DNA of 64,000 nt, from the NCBI RefSeq assembly GCF_051175385.1, contig NZ_CP195106.1:3534001-3598000 (forward strand), read 5' to 3'. Position 1 is the stretch's first letter. Each line of letters opens with the position of its first letter. This DNA is from Tundrisphaera lichenicola (GTDB taxonomy: Bacteria; Planctomycetota; Planctomycetia; Isosphaerales; Isosphaeraceae). Below, one piece after another: positions 17,949 through 26,880 of the stretch. Position numbers and translations under genes: made by a program. The notes beneath the pieces are model-generated. The model saw only the letters and a program-made list of their open reading frames with translations. It did not search any database and was not told the DNA's origin.

Positions 17949-19190
17949 GTGCATCGAGACGTGTTGGCCATCGTACTGGCGGGAGGTCGGGGCGCCCGAT
18001 TGGAGCCCCTGACCCGCGACCGGGCCAAGCCGGCGGTCCCTTTCGGCGGGATCTACCGGATCATCGACTTCACGCTCTCCAATTGCATCAACTCCGATCT
18101 CCGGAAGATCCTGATCCTCACCCAGTACAAGGCCGTCAGCCTGAACCGGCACATCGACCAGGGGTGGAAGTTCCTCTGCCGAGAGCTCGACGAGTACATC
18201 GAGGTGATCCCGCCACAGCAGCGGATCGCCGACCACTGGTATCAGGGGACCGCCGACGCGATCTACCAGAACGTCTACACGATCGAGAAGGCCGCCCCGC
18301 GCGACACGCTGATCCTGGCCGGCGACCATATCTACAAGATGAATTATGCGGAAATGATCGCATACCACCGGGCCAAGCGGGCCGAGCTGACCATCGCCTG
18401 CTTCCCGATGCCCAAGTCGCAATCGCGCGAGCTGGGGGTCCTCGAGATCGATGCCGAGGGTCGGGTGCTCGACTTCGTCGAGAAATCGGCCGACGCCCCC
18501 ACGATGCCCGGCCACCCCGACCAGGTCATGGCCTCGATGGGCATTTATGCCTTCCCCACCGACGTCATGTACGAGCAACTCTTCCGCGACGCCGCGAAGA
18601 AGGAGGCCAGCCGCCACGACTTCGGCCACGACATCATCCCCGGGATGATCGCCGACTCGAGGGTCTTCGCCTACCCCTTTCGCGACGAGAACCGCAAGGA
18701 AGGGGCCTACTGGCGGGACGTCGGCACCCTCGATGCCTACTACCAGACCAGCATGGACCTGATCCAGGTCGACCCGATCCTGAATCTCTACGATCGCGAG
18801 TGGCCAATCCACACCTATCAGCCGCCGATGCCCCCGCCCAAGTTCGTCCACTCCGAGGCCGACCGCCGGGGGGCCGCGTACAACTCGATCGTCTGCCAGG
18901 GGGCGATCCTCTCCGGGGGCCAGGTCTACGGCAGCATCCTCTCGCCCGGGGTCCGGATCAACAGCTTCGCCCTTGTCGAGGACTCGATCCTCTTCGACGG
19001 CGTCGAGATCGGGCGGCACTCCCGGATCCGCCGGGCCATCATCGACAAGGATGTGCGGGTCCCTCCCCACTTCGAGGTCGGCTACAACCGCGAGGCCGAC
19101 CTCGCCCGGGGGATGTCCATCACCGAGGATGGGATCACCGTCGTCGCCAAGGCCGAGGAACTCGACCGATTCTCGCCCCACGGGGGGTGA
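17949..19190 (+). CDS. glgC: Glucose-1-phosphate adenylyltransferase (ADP-glucose pyrophosphorylase)
   Basis: A 413-residue protein of normal length starting at GTG after GGAGG. The N-terminal nucleotidyltransferase motif VLAGGRGARLEPLTRDRAKPAVPFGG is intact, followed by RIIDFTLSNCINS, QGTADAIYQN and LAGDHIYKMNY (the catalytic Asp region), and YWRDVGTLDAYY. The C-terminus forms hexapeptide-like beta-helix turns (NSIVCQGAILSGGQVYGSILSPGVRI). It makes ADP-glucose from ATP and glucose-1-phosphate, the committed step of bacterial glycogen synthesis, in the cytosol. No other glycogen gene adjoins it. Confidence 0.97.
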   Translation: MHRDVLAIVLAGGRGARLEPLTRDRAKPAVPFGGIYRIIDFTLSNCINSDLRKILILTQYKAVSLNRHIDQGWKFLCRELDEYIEVIPPQQRIADHWYQGTADAIYQNVYTIEKAAPRDTLILAGDHIYKMNYAEMIAYHRAKRAELTIACFPMPKSQSRELGVLEIDAEGRVLDFVEKSADAPTMPGHPDQVMASMGIYAFPTDVMYEQLFRDAAKKEASRHDFGHDIIPGMIADSRVFAYPFRDENRKEGAYWRDVGTLDAYYQTSMDLIQVDPILNLYDREWPIHTYQPPMPPPKFVHSEADRRGAAYNSIVCQGAILSGGQVYGSILSPGVRINSFALVEDSILFDGVEIGRHSRIRRAIIDKDVRVPPHFEVGYNREADLARGMSITEDGITVVAKAEELDRFSPHGG

Positions 19191-19269
19191 TCGCCGTTGG
19201 CCCGAACCCGCGGTCGCTCCAGCGTGTCCGGGCGCTCGTCGAGCGTTCCCCTATTTGCCGGAGGTTGTC

Positions 19270-19752
19270 ATGGATCGAAGCTGGATCGAGCAGTTCGAGG
19301 CCGGGGCGGTCGTGCCGGCCTCGGCCATCCGGGGCCTGAACGACGAGGATCTCGACGCACGGCCGATCGCGGGGACCTGGAGCATCCGCGAGATCGTAGT
19401 CCACCTGATGGACAGCGACCTCGTCGGTTCCGAGCGGATGAAGCGGGTGATCGCCATGGACGAGCCCGCCCTGATCGGCTACGACGAGAATGCCTTCGTC
19501 CGTTCGCTCGATTACGGGTCGACCGACCTGGGGCTCGCCACCGAGGTCTTCTCGATCAACCGGATTCTGACGGCGAGGATCCTCCGGGGGCTCCCCGATG
19601 AGGCATTCGCCCGGATCGGGCACCACTCCGAGCGTGGGGTCGAGTCGCTGGCCGACCTCGTGGAAGGGTACGTCGGCCACCTGGAACACCACATGGTCTT
19701 CCTCCGGAAGAAGCGGGAACTCCTCGGCAAGCCGCTGATCGAAAGCCTCTGA
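19270..19752 (+). CDS. DinB-like (DinB_2) four-helix protein
   Basis: A 160-residue protein. GGAGG lies a few bases before the ATG. The pattern of one His in LNDEDLDARPIAGTWSIREIVVHLMDSD and further His residues in VEGYVGHLEHHMVFL fits the DinB fold, which places three histidines around a metal. Members include mycothiol- or bacillithiol-dependent transferases, but many are of unknown role. It lies 79 bp downstream of glgC on the same strand and might share its transcript. Confidence 0.85.
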   Translation: MDRSWIEQFEAGAVVPASAIRGLNDEDLDARPIAGTWSIREIVVHLMDSDLVGSERMKRVIAMDEPALIGYDENAFVRSLDYGSTDLGLATEVFSINRILTARILRGLPDEAFARIGHHSERGVESLADLVEGYVGHLEHHMVFLRKKRELLGKPLIESL

Positions 19753-19970
19753 GACGGCACGGCGCGTCGACCGGAATCCTCGGCCTTTGCCCGATCTTCA
19801 CCCGGCCCACATCAAAACTTCAGGATCCCGCCGTACGCTGCTCGTTCCACGAATGCGATCGCGCACGCCGACCACTCCCGATTCGGGTCGTGGGCCGGCG
19901 GCGAGGTCATCGGTCCCGACCATCGTCGAGACCCATCGAGGAAAGTTCGAGCCGATCCGGGGAGATTCCG

Positions 19971-20387
19971 ATGAGCTTGCTTCGACCGATCGCGTGCGCC
20001 GGGCTGGTCCTGGGGCTGGCCAGCCTCCTGAGCGGGTGCGGGAGCGGATCCTCCGCTTCCGTCCTGGAGCCCTCCGAGGAACAGGTCGCGCTCCGCGAGG
20101 TCGGCGAGATGTATCGGGCCTACGGCGAGAAGAACCACAAGCCGCCCCGGAAGGCCAAGGACCTGACCCCCTTCGCCTCGAAGTTTGCTCAAGGGTCGAA
20201 GGCCCTGGCCGATCGCGAGTTCAAGGTGCTCTGGGGAGCCGATCTGGTCCCCGGTTCCGAGGCCGTGCTGGCCTTCGAGAAGCACGCCGATGAAGACGGC
20301 GGGCTGGTCCTCCTCCAGGATGGCGAGACCATCAAGCAGGTGAGCGTCATGGAATTCCACAACGCTCCCAAGGCCAGCCGGAAGTGA
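19971..20387 (+). CDS. Small lipoprotein of unknown function
   Basis: A 138-residue protein with a lipoprotein signal peptide: hydrophobic core LACAG/LVLGLASLL and lipobox LLSGC at about residue 23. GGGGAG precedes the ATG at 19971. The mature part is hydrophilic, with EVGEMYRAYGEKNHKPPRKAKDLTPF, a pattern found in planctomycete lipoproteins that resemble pilin-like type II secretion tails. It should be anchored in a membrane facing the periplasm. It converges with the PfkB gene across a hairpin. Confidence 0.75.
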   Translation: MSLLRPIACAGLVLGLASLLSGCGSGSSASVLEPSEEQVALREVGEMYRAYGEKNHKPPRKAKDLTPFASKFAQGSKALADREFKVLWGADLVPGSEAVLAFEKHADEDGGLVLLQDGETIKQVSVMEFHNAPKASRK

Positions 20388-20393
20388 TTCACT

Positions 20394-20427
20394 CCCCGTC
20401 CTTTACGGTGATCGTCGAAGGGCGGGG
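20394..20427. terminator. Bidirectional hairpin between convergent genes
   Basis: CCCCGTCCTT pairs with AAGGGCGGGG (one G-T pair) around a 14-base loop. It fills the space between the stop codons of the lipoprotein and PfkB genes, as expected of a shared terminator. No U-tract is visible. Confidence 0.55.
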
Positions 20428-21570
20428 TCATTCCTGGGGCATCGGCAGGTCGATGACGAAGTCGGCCAGCTCGGCCGCGCTCGCGCTGGTGGCGTTCCTG
20501 ACGTAATAGCCGCTGGAGGCGACCCCCGCGCAAAGGCTTTCCGCCAGGCCCATTCCCAGGATCCGACCGAGGCAGAAGCCGGCGTTGAAGTGGTCGCCCG
20601 CCCCGGTGCTGATCCTGGGGTTCGCGATGAACGGACCAAAGAAGAGGGCGGACTCGGTCGAGGTCGCGGCGGCGGCGGCCTTCCTCGGGTGAATCACGAC
20701 GCAGGATAATCCGAGTGCCTGGCGGATCGATCGGGCGTCCTCCTCGATGATCGCCTCGCGGTCGGCGTGCTCGGGGAGGCCCAGGACCTCGGCCACCTGG
20801 GTGGCCTCCTTGAGATTCAGGCCCAGGATCACGTCGACCCGTTCCTGGAACCGGGTGATCGTCCCGAGCGCCTGTTGGAGGTCGCCGCGCGTCCGCTTCT
20901 CCGGGTCGGCCAGGTCGACGAAGAGGGTCCGACGCCCTTCGGGGAGCGTGGGGAAGACCTCGACCAGCAATCGATCCCAGATCTCCCCCATCCCGGGGAG
21001 CATCGTCCAGTTGAGCATCCCGATCAGCGAGGCCCGGCCCATCAGGTCGGAGAGGCCCGGCCGTCCCACCCGCCCGACCAGGTTCTCCCAGGTCACCTCG
21101 GAGAGCGACTGGAGCTTGCAGAGCATCAGCTTGCCGTCGGCGAACTCCAGGGCGTCCGTGTGGCCGGGGTTGGCGATGCTGATCAGCTCGGCCCGACCGG
21201 CGAAGTCGCGGAAAACCGGGTCCGGCTCCGGGACCCCGAGGCTCCCGATATAAGTCACGCGAAGCCCGAGCCGGGCCAGGGCGTTGGCCATGATCGGCCC
21301 ATTCCCGCCGAGCTTCCGCTGCTTGATGACCATCTCATAATTGCTCGACTCGCCCGAGGCCCCCAGAATCTTCCGGGCCATCGCGGCGATGCTGGAGACC
21401 GGGTCGTAATGCTCGGCATCGTGCCGGGTGTCGACGACCTCGATGATCTCGTCGACGAACCCGTCGAATCCCAGGACCGCCCGGATCTCGGGGAGTCCCG
21501 GAACGGCCAGGCTCAGGGCTTCGGCGGTCGATCGGCAAATCTGCTCGCGAGAAGGAGCCACGGGCATCAT
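20428..21570 (-). CDS. PfkB-family carbohydrate kinase
   Basis: About 380 residues, starting at tandem ATGs 21570/21567 just after GGAGGGGGG; a longer open frame to 21888 runs through AT-rich non-coding sequence and is rejected. LGFDGFVDEIIEVVDTR gives the substrate-binding start of the ribokinase fold, KLGGNGPIMANALARLGL the glycine pair, and ISTGAGDHFNAGFCLG the PfkB signature with the catalytic Asp in GAGD. It phosphorylates a sugar or nucleoside with ATP in the cytosol; the substrate cannot be told from motifs. Confidence 0.9.
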   Translation of the reverse strand: MMPVAPSREQICRSTAEALSLAVPGLPEIRAVLGFDGFVDEIIEVVDTRHDAEHYDPVSSIAAMARKILGASGESSNYEMVIKQRKLGGNGPIMANALARLGLRVTYIGSLGVPEPDPVFRDFAGRAELISIANPGHTDALEFADGKLMLCKLQSLSEVTWENLVGRVGRPGLSDLMGRASLIGMLNWTMLPGMGEIWDRLLVEVFPTLPEGRRTLFVDLADPEKRTRGDLQQALGTITRFQERVDVILGLNLKEATQVAEVLGLPEHADREAIIEEDARSIRQALGLSCVVIHPRKAAAAATSTESALFFGPFIANPRISTGAGDHFNAGFCLGRILGMGLAESLCAGVASSGYYVRNATSASAAELADFVIDLPMPQE

Positions 21571-21734
21571 CCCCCCTCCGCCCCCTTTGGACGGGCCGGC
21601 GCAATTCCCGGCACGAGACCGGGCCACCCCCAGCATACCCGGCCCAGGGTCCGCGCGGTGACTTCTTTCGATGGCCCCGAGGGGCCGCTTGGTTGTTCCC
21701 AGAGGGCTGGTCCGTCGAATGTACTTCCCAAGAC

Positions 21735-21800
21735 GCCTAACAGGGTTGCTAAAGTTTTTAATATAAAAATATGTATTATTGTTATATATTTTTAATGGTA
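21735..21800. other. AT-rich island upstream of the PfkB gene
   Basis: Most of this 66-bp stretch is A/T, with TATATATTTTTAAT and AATATAAAAATAT segments, in a genome otherwise near 65-70% GC. It separates the PfkB promoter region from the end of the next gene on the same strand. It may be a promoter UP region or a site for a nucleoid protein; no coding potential. Confidence 0.6.
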
Positions 21801-21832
21801 GCAACAGGCCGCTTGTAAGGTCTGATTCGCCT

Positions 21833-22423
21833 TCACCCAAGGCGATTGAGAGCCCATTTGGCGGCAAAGAGGACGAACCAAGGTCCAACCAGGATCAAGC
21901 ATCCGATCAGAATGGGTCCCAGTGTTAGACTTCGGTGGGCTCTTCGAGCCGCCTGCTCTACCTCCGGCCTGGCCTCTTCCAACCTCGACAGGTCATCGAT
22001 CGTGAATCGTCGTTGCCTGGGTCCGTGGTACTGATTCTCGGTCGGGGTGCGGTCCGTGACGAGTTGGAAGCGCCTCCCTCCGGTGGCCTCGACGAAGATT
22101 TCCGAGAAGTTGATGTCATCCATGTCATAGCGGATCGTGATGCACTCGCCCGAGGCGAGCCGGAATCCCCCGGCCTGTTTGGCAGGGAGGAAAGGGGCAA
22201 AGCGACTCTTGACGGGTAAGGCATACCGCGAGCCGTCCTGGCCAACCGTCCCAACGGGGGTCACGACGATCGGCTCGGCCGTCCGATTCTCCACGGCAAA
22301 GTCAACGACGAATGCCATGCTGAACGCCATCCCCGCCGGGATGAGGACGGAGATCATGAGGAAGGGGACGTTGATTACCAGAAGGACTCGAAGGAGCCAG
22401 GCCCACAATCTTTGAAGACGCAT
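21833..22423 (-). CDS. Membrane protein with a periplasmic domain, unknown function
   Basis: A 196-residue protein. It has an N-terminal membrane helix (LLVINVPFLMISVLIPAGMAFSMAFVV), a soluble region of about 120 residues rich in beta strands (NRTAEPIVVTPVGTVGQDG, RLASGECITIRYDMDDINFSEIFV), and a second helix near the C-terminus (LGPILIGCLILVGPWFVLFAA). The N- and C-termini should be cytosolic. The strand pattern is like a small Ig-like or DUF-type domain, but no family was recognised. Confidence 0.65.
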   Translation of the reverse strand: MRLQRLWAWLLRVLLVINVPFLMISVLIPAGMAFSMAFVVDFAVENRTAEPIVVTPVGTVGQDGSRYALPVKSRFAPFLPAKQAGGFRLASGECITIRYDMDDINFSEIFVEATGGRRFQLVTDRTPTENQYHGPRQRRFTIDDLSRLEEARPEVEQAARRAHRSLTLGPILIGCLILVGPWFVLFAAKWALNRLG

Positions 22424-22711
22424 GGCTCGCCCTCGAACGACCCAGTTGAAATCTCTCGCCTATACTTGAATGGCGCTGACGGAGCCGCAACTCCATCGAG
22501 CGAAGCCGGTTAAGGCCGAGGCCGGAGGGTTGCCCCCGCACCCCCAGTTCCCGGGGAATTGAGGCCACCCCCGGCCCGCCGGAGGGGCCCGATCCGGCCC
22601 CCCGAAGGATTGGCCGATCCTGCCCGTAAAGCCATATTGGGAAATAGGGTTGCGGCTCCGTCAACGCCATTCGCCGATACTCCACACGTGTCAGTAAATA
22701 GGCGTTTGGAA

Positions 22712-23059
22712 TCACTCCTTGCCCTCGAACATCGACGCAAACTCCGGGGCCGAAGCGTCCTCCCATGGCCCGCCCAGACGTTGCCTGTACCTCGCCCCGC
22801 AGCGATCGCACCGGAAGTAGGCGTGCTCCGCCCCTTCTTCATCTTCCTCGTCGCACCAGCAGACCGCCAGGGCTCGCCGACCGCAGCCGGGGCACCGCTC
22901 CTTGTGATGGGGGAGGCGGTTCAGCACGGCCATTGAGCCCCGGTAGATCGAGACGGCCAGGACGACGGACCCGACCAGCACGATGACGACAGCCAGGGTC
23001 GAGGCCCCCACCTCGTGGCCGTCCGTCACCCTCTGAAGCCAGGCGAAGAGCCGGTTCAT
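22712..23059 (-). CDS. Small membrane protein with a zinc-ribbon-like cysteine cluster
   Basis: A 115-residue protein. One membrane helix (STLAVVIVLVGSVVLAVSIY) is followed by a cysteine-rich tail: CPGCGRRALAVCWCD ... YFRCDRCGARYRQR, i.e. two CxxC pairs plus CxC, the pattern of a zinc ribbon. It lies upstream of the previous membrane protein on the same strand. Role unknown. Confidence 0.65.
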   Translation of the reverse strand: MNRLFAWLQRVTDGHEVGASTLAVVIVLVGSVVLAVSIYRGSMAVLNRLPHHKERCPGCGRRALAVCWCDEEDEEGAEHAYFRCDRCGARYRQRLGGPWEDASAPEFASMFEGKE

Positions 23060-23101
23060 CGCGGGAAACCTCGTGCAGCTACTTAATGTATGTTGGTTCG
23101 T

Positions 23102-23581
23102 TTATGTTTTGCTGATGCCAGATTTCCGCTTCATCCGGATCAGGATCGGGGGATGGGCCGTCCGGTCGGTGCGGAAGGCGGGATCGGTCATGAAGTCTCT
23201 CAGCATCCCCTCAACCGGCTGATAACCGTCTGCCCTGACCCGCAACTGGTCCCAGTAGGTGAAGACTCGGTATGGCCGGACGAATGGGTTCCGATTCATG
23301 GTGAACCTAGCCTGGCAGGCCGTTCTCGCCGATCCATCTGCCTCGGTCATCACGATCGACGGAGAGCCCATCTCATCAGGCATCTCGACCTTCGCCCCGA
23401 CGACGGGCCGCCCGTCTCGGTCATCCACGGCGTGGAATACGAGGGGGACCGAAGCATCTCCATGTCGTCCGCAGTTCGTCACCCAAGCAGGCGTCGTGAT
23501 GAATAAGCCCATCACCGAGGCGACGAAGGCCACGGCGACCATCATCCGCCGCACGGTGAACCGCATTCGGGGTAGCTTCAA
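23102..23581 (-). CDS. Membrane-anchored protein with a possible carboxypeptidase-regulatory-like domain
   Basis: A 159-residue protein that begins with the planctomycete-type leader MRFTVRRMMVAVAFVASVMGLF, one membrane helix. The remainder has VPLVFHAVDDRDGRPVVGAKVEMPDEMG...TEADGSARTAC, which resembles the beta-sandwich repeat D-x-G-x-P-V-x-G-A-x-V of regulatory-like domains found in many surface proteins. It could be a small surface-exposed protein. Forms a run of three minus-strand small membrane genes. Confidence 0.6.
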   Translation of the reverse strand: MKLPRMRFTVRRMMVAVAFVASVMGLFITTPAWVTNCGRHGDASVPLVFHAVDDRDGRPVVGAKVEMPDEMGSPSIVMTEADGSARTACQARFTMNRNPFVRPYRVFTYWDQLRVRADGYQPVEGMLRDFMTDPAFRTDRTAHPPILIRMKRKSGISKT

Positions 23582-24690
23582 GGGCGGTGCCTCTGTCTCG
23601 GGTCCCCGCTACTCCAGACGGCCAACTACGAATCGACGTAAGTTCGTATAAATGGAATCGAAAATCGCTGATTCCGGTGGCTTGTCGGCCCGTTACACAT
23701 TTGACAGGAGAAAAAAGAGACTCCTGGCGACCGTTCCATAAACTTTCGGCCCTATCCTTTCGACTCATGCTATCCCCGAGGAACCGACTTCGCTACTGCT
23801 CTGGCGATGGCGTGAGACGCATGCCGGGGGAGTTCCAAAATCGTCCAGTTCCGGGCTCCAGCCTTCGGCCGTTTTGACTTGCCGCAGCAGGCCTCGTCGG
23901 CGCTTCCCCTGGCCGCCTTGAATTTCATGTCTCGAATTGCTGGCACGTAACGATGATCAACCGGACGGGCCGATCGACCCGGGCCGGGAACGAAGGTCGA
24001 TCGGAGCTTCAATTTGGGCTGATCCTTCGATAGGAGGGAGCGGAGATCCGTTGGGGCGGCCTTCGTAGGATGGCAAAACGATCAAAATGTAAAATCGTAC
24101 GCGTTGCGAGCAAGAACCGTGTTCAAGGCTCCTCGATCCCCCGATCTTCTCGGTATGGGATGATCGGTTTCCCCCGATTCATGCGACCCGAGAACCCGCC
24201 TGGACCTCGCTCCTCGAACCACACGTCAACTCATGCTGCGATCCCGAGACACGCCCCTCGACGCGATGGTCAACCCGGGTTTGAGGCTGGGCTGCTCGCA
24301 AAAGAACCCATTTGCTCAACGGAACAAAGCCATCTCCCGAGGAGGAACGACCCCACTATCTGTTGCGAAACGAACCCATTTCTAGGGGGGGCGACCGAGG
24401 CGGGATATGACGCAAACTCTTGTTGTATCAATGGTTTTTCGGGAAAAACATCTCGAGAGAGGTCCCGATGGTCGGTCTTGTCTCGACGGTTCGAAGCCAT
24501 TTTGCCTGCGGATCGAAGCCACTGTTGCGCCAGATCGAAGCCATTCTTCGAGATCCGCTCGGCTCGTCGGTCACCAGGACGATCCTCCGGGTCGGGGCGA
24601 CGATCCGGCTACGCGCATCCAGGGTCTTTTGCTAGAGTCCCGCTCGCGAGGGTGGAGCTTACGGGACGAACGGAAGGAGCCGGTCGTCAC
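23582..24690. other. 1.1 kb gene-free region
   Basis: No convincing gene was found. Open frames here have no ribosome-binding site, lack conserved residues and are low in third-position GC. The stretch includes a block of degenerate repeats (listed separately) and the leader of the following membrane protein gene. Confidence 0.5.
24294..24550. repeat. Degenerate short repeats around GAACCCATT / GAAGCCATT
   Basis: Six copies of a 9-13 base core, about A-N-GAA-C/G-CCATT, are seen at about 24300, 24322, 24366, 24490, 24512 and 24534; the last three are spaced 22 bases apart (TCGAAGCCATT, TCGAAGCCACT, TCGAAGCCATT). Translated, they give strings like KEPI and ETNPF, reminiscent of decayed intergenic repeats met in planctomycete genomes. 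No gene is involved. Confidence 0.55.
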
Positions 24691-26583
24691 ATGGCCATGA
24701 TATCGATCTCTCGGAGGCCGGAAGGCCGGGACACCCTGGGACGTCCGCTGATCCGGCCGATGCCGCGATCGGCGATGTTCTTCCCGCTGGTGGTGCTGGC
24801 GGCGGTCCTGCCGGGGCTCTATGCCCTGAACTGGTGGAACCTGACCCCGCCCGGCCCCTGGTGGGGCCTCCGGGGCCTGGCGGTCCTGGACGGCTGGGTC
24901 TTCGACCAGTTGCCGGCGGTCGACACGCTCCAGCCGGCGATGGAGGCCCGGGCGTTCCGGTCGGTGGCGTTCCAGCCCCCGCTCTATGCCTGGCTGGAGG
25001 CGGTCGGGCTGGCCCTGGGTTCGGATCGGACCCCCTCGGCCATCGTCCTGCCGAGCTACATCGCGGGGGCCCTGGTCGTCCTGCTGGTCTACTGGCATGG
25101 GCGGCTCTGGCGAGGTTCGAGCGTGGGCCTGATCGGGGCCTTGCTGACGGCGTTCAACCCGCACCTGCTGAGCCAGATGAAGGAAGCCTCCCCGGCGACC
25201 GTCACCCTGGCGGCGACCCTGGCCGCGATGTACTGCTATGGCCGGCACTTCCGGGTGAGCGTGGGGACCTCGCACTGGTCGCTCCGGGGGGGCGGGGCCT
25301 GGTGGGTGGTCGGGGGCGGCCTGGCACTGGGCCTGGCGATGCTCTCGATGGGAGGGGTGGGCCTGCTCTGCGTGCCGGTCATCCTGCTCCATCAGGCGTA
25401 TCTCCGGTCCGAGCTGGGTTCGGTCGAGCGGCTCGATCGCCCCTGGTATGGCTGGTGGAACAACCCGAGCTTGCTGGCCGGCTCGATCTCGCTGGGGCTG
25501 GGCCTGCTGATGGCCGCGCCCTGGTACTCGACGATGTGGATGCATCACGGCCGGGAGTTCCTCGGGGCCCTGCTCCACCCGCCCGACCCCCTGGGCTGGG
25601 AGCGGCCGACCTTGCTGGCCCGGCTCAACGACCTGGCCCCGTCGACGCTCCCGCTGGCCCTCTTCGGCGTGGCTCGCGCGATCAAGGGGGCGATGGTCTC
25701 GGAGCGGGACGACGGGGCGACCATCGGCGGGGTCTTCTGGGTCGTCTGGCTCTCGGTGGCGGCCCTGGCCCCGGCACTCTGGGTCGGCGGGCCTCAGTCG
25801 ACGATGGGGCTGTTCCTGCTGATCCCGCTGAATCTCCTGGCGGCGAAGGCGATCCGCGACCTGGTGGTCCGCCGGGCCTCGGTCCGTCGGCTGAGCTGGC
25901 TGGCCCCGGCGACGGCGGTCTCGGTGGCCTGGTGGCTCAGCGGAGACCTTCGGAGCGCCGTGATCGGCCTGACCCACGGCCATCTCGGCCCACGATCGGC
26001 GCTGGGTCTCCACCTGGCGCTCGACCTCCTGGTCGCGGTGATCTGGCTCTCGAAGGGCCTGGATCGGTGGGCGCGTCGCCGGGACCTCCGACAGCGGAGG
26101 GTCCTGGCCAGCTTCCTGCTGGTTGTGACGGTGACTGCCCTGGCCGACGGGCTCCGCGAGGTGACTTTCCGGCACCTGGAAACCCGCGAGCTGATGAATC
26201 TCCGGTCTGCCGTCCTCCTCCGTCATCGGGCCCACCCGTTCGAGGCAATCACCGTGGTCGGGCCCGACCTCGACCACCCGAGGATCGAAGGGCCCGCGCC
26301 GGGAGGCCGACTCCGATTCATCCTCCGGTCCACCTTGCCGGGCGTCCCCGAGGCCGACCTGACCGGGACCGAACAGCTCCTGACCTCCAGCGAGCCCGAA
26401 GGTCATCGACTGGTCGTCCTGGTCGGCCCCGAACACCGGCTTTCCTACGCCGTCCAGTCGCAGCTCGGCCTGGAGGCGATCCACCCGAGCCAGGTCGGCC
26501 GGACCGGGCTGCTCGACGCGTTCGCCACGACCATGGCCGTCTCGCGAAACGCCGCCATCTCGACCTCGACCCGCACGAAATAA
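24691..26583 (+). CDS. Polytopic membrane protein, GT39-like (ArnT/PMT fold)
   Basis: A 630-residue protein. The ATG at 24691 follows GGAAGGAGC; an upstream open frame of 207 codons is repeat-containing and non-coding. About ten or more membrane helices fill residues 25-480. The first periplasmic loop has TLQPAMEARAFRSVAFQPPLYAWLEAVGLALG, the PPLY-W pattern typical of dolichyl-phosphate-mannose/ArnT-type glycosyltransferases. The DE pair normally seen in the first loop is not obvious. The C-terminal 140 residues are soluble. Probably transfers a sugar from a lipid carrier in the outer leaflet; the assignment is tentative. Confidence 0.6.
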   Translation: MAMISISRRPEGRDTLGRPLIRPMPRSAMFFPLVVLAAVLPGLYALNWWNLTPPGPWWGLRGLAVLDGWVFDQLPAVDTLQPAMEARAFRSVAFQPPLYAWLEAVGLALGSDRTPSAIVLPSYIAGALVVLLVYWHGRLWRGSSVGLIGALLTAFNPHLLSQMKEASPATVTLAATLAAMYCYGRHFRVSVGTSHWSLRGGGAWWVVGGGLALGLAMLSMGGVGLLCVPVILLHQAYLRSELGSVERLDRPWYGWWNNPSLLAGSISLGLGLLMAAPWYSTMWMHHGREFLGALLHPPDPLGWERPTLLARLNDLAPSTLPLALFGVARAIKGAMVSERDDGATIGGVFWVVWLSVAALAPALWVGGPQSTMGLFLLIPLNLLAAKAIRDLVVRRASVRRLSWLAPATAVSVAWWLSGDLRSAVIGLTHGHLGPRSALGLHLALDLLVAVIWLSKGLDRWARRRDLRQRRVLASFLLVVTVTALADGLREVTFRHLETRELMNLRSAVLLRHRAHPFEAITVVGPDLDHPRIEGPAPGGRLRFILRSTLPGVPEADLTGTEQLLTSSEPEGHRLVVLVGPEHRLSYAVQSQLGLEAIHPSQVGRTGLLDAFATTMAVSRNAAISTSTRTK

Positions 26584-26682
26584 CACCACTGGACAAAATC
26601 CACCAGGCTCTTGCTTGTGCGCCTGCCGATCGGTACACTCCTGGACGCATCAGGACTGTACGGGCGACAAGGAGGGGTCACC

Positions 26683-26877
26683 ATGTCCATCACCCTCGAC
26701 GAAATTCGACCTCGGAAGATCCGGGCCAAATCCCCGACGCTCCGCGAGGTCTGCCTGGTCGGGACTCCCTCCCGGCGCTATCGGCACATCGCCCCGGAAG
26801 GGGCCCGGCCTCCGGGGCCGGATCGGAAATCGACGGGGCCATCGGAGCGGTGCGCGATCCTCCATCGTGGATCCTGA
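26683..26877 (+). CDS. Small hypothetical protein (64 aa)
   Basis: A 64-codon frame, MSITLDEIRPRKIRAKSPTL..., with a strong GGAGGGG ribosome-binding site 6 bases before the ATG. It ends 3 bp before the next gene, implying co-translation. It is basic and proline-rich with no recognised family. An operon leader peptide or a real small protein is possible. Confidence 0.45.
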   Translation: MSITLDEIRPRKIRAKSPTLREVCLVGTPSRRYRHIAPEGARPPGPDRKSTGPSERCAILHRGS

Positions 26878-26880
26878 CCG

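Noticed and set aside
21571..21888. A longer N-terminus of the PfkB kinase
   Set aside because: It crosses the AT-rich island and has no homology-type motif; GGAGGGGGG before 21570 fixes the start.
24070..24690. An N-terminal extension of the GT39-like protein
   Set aside because: The extension runs through degenerate repeats and has no conserved motif; a GGAAGGAGC site before 24691 marks a better start.
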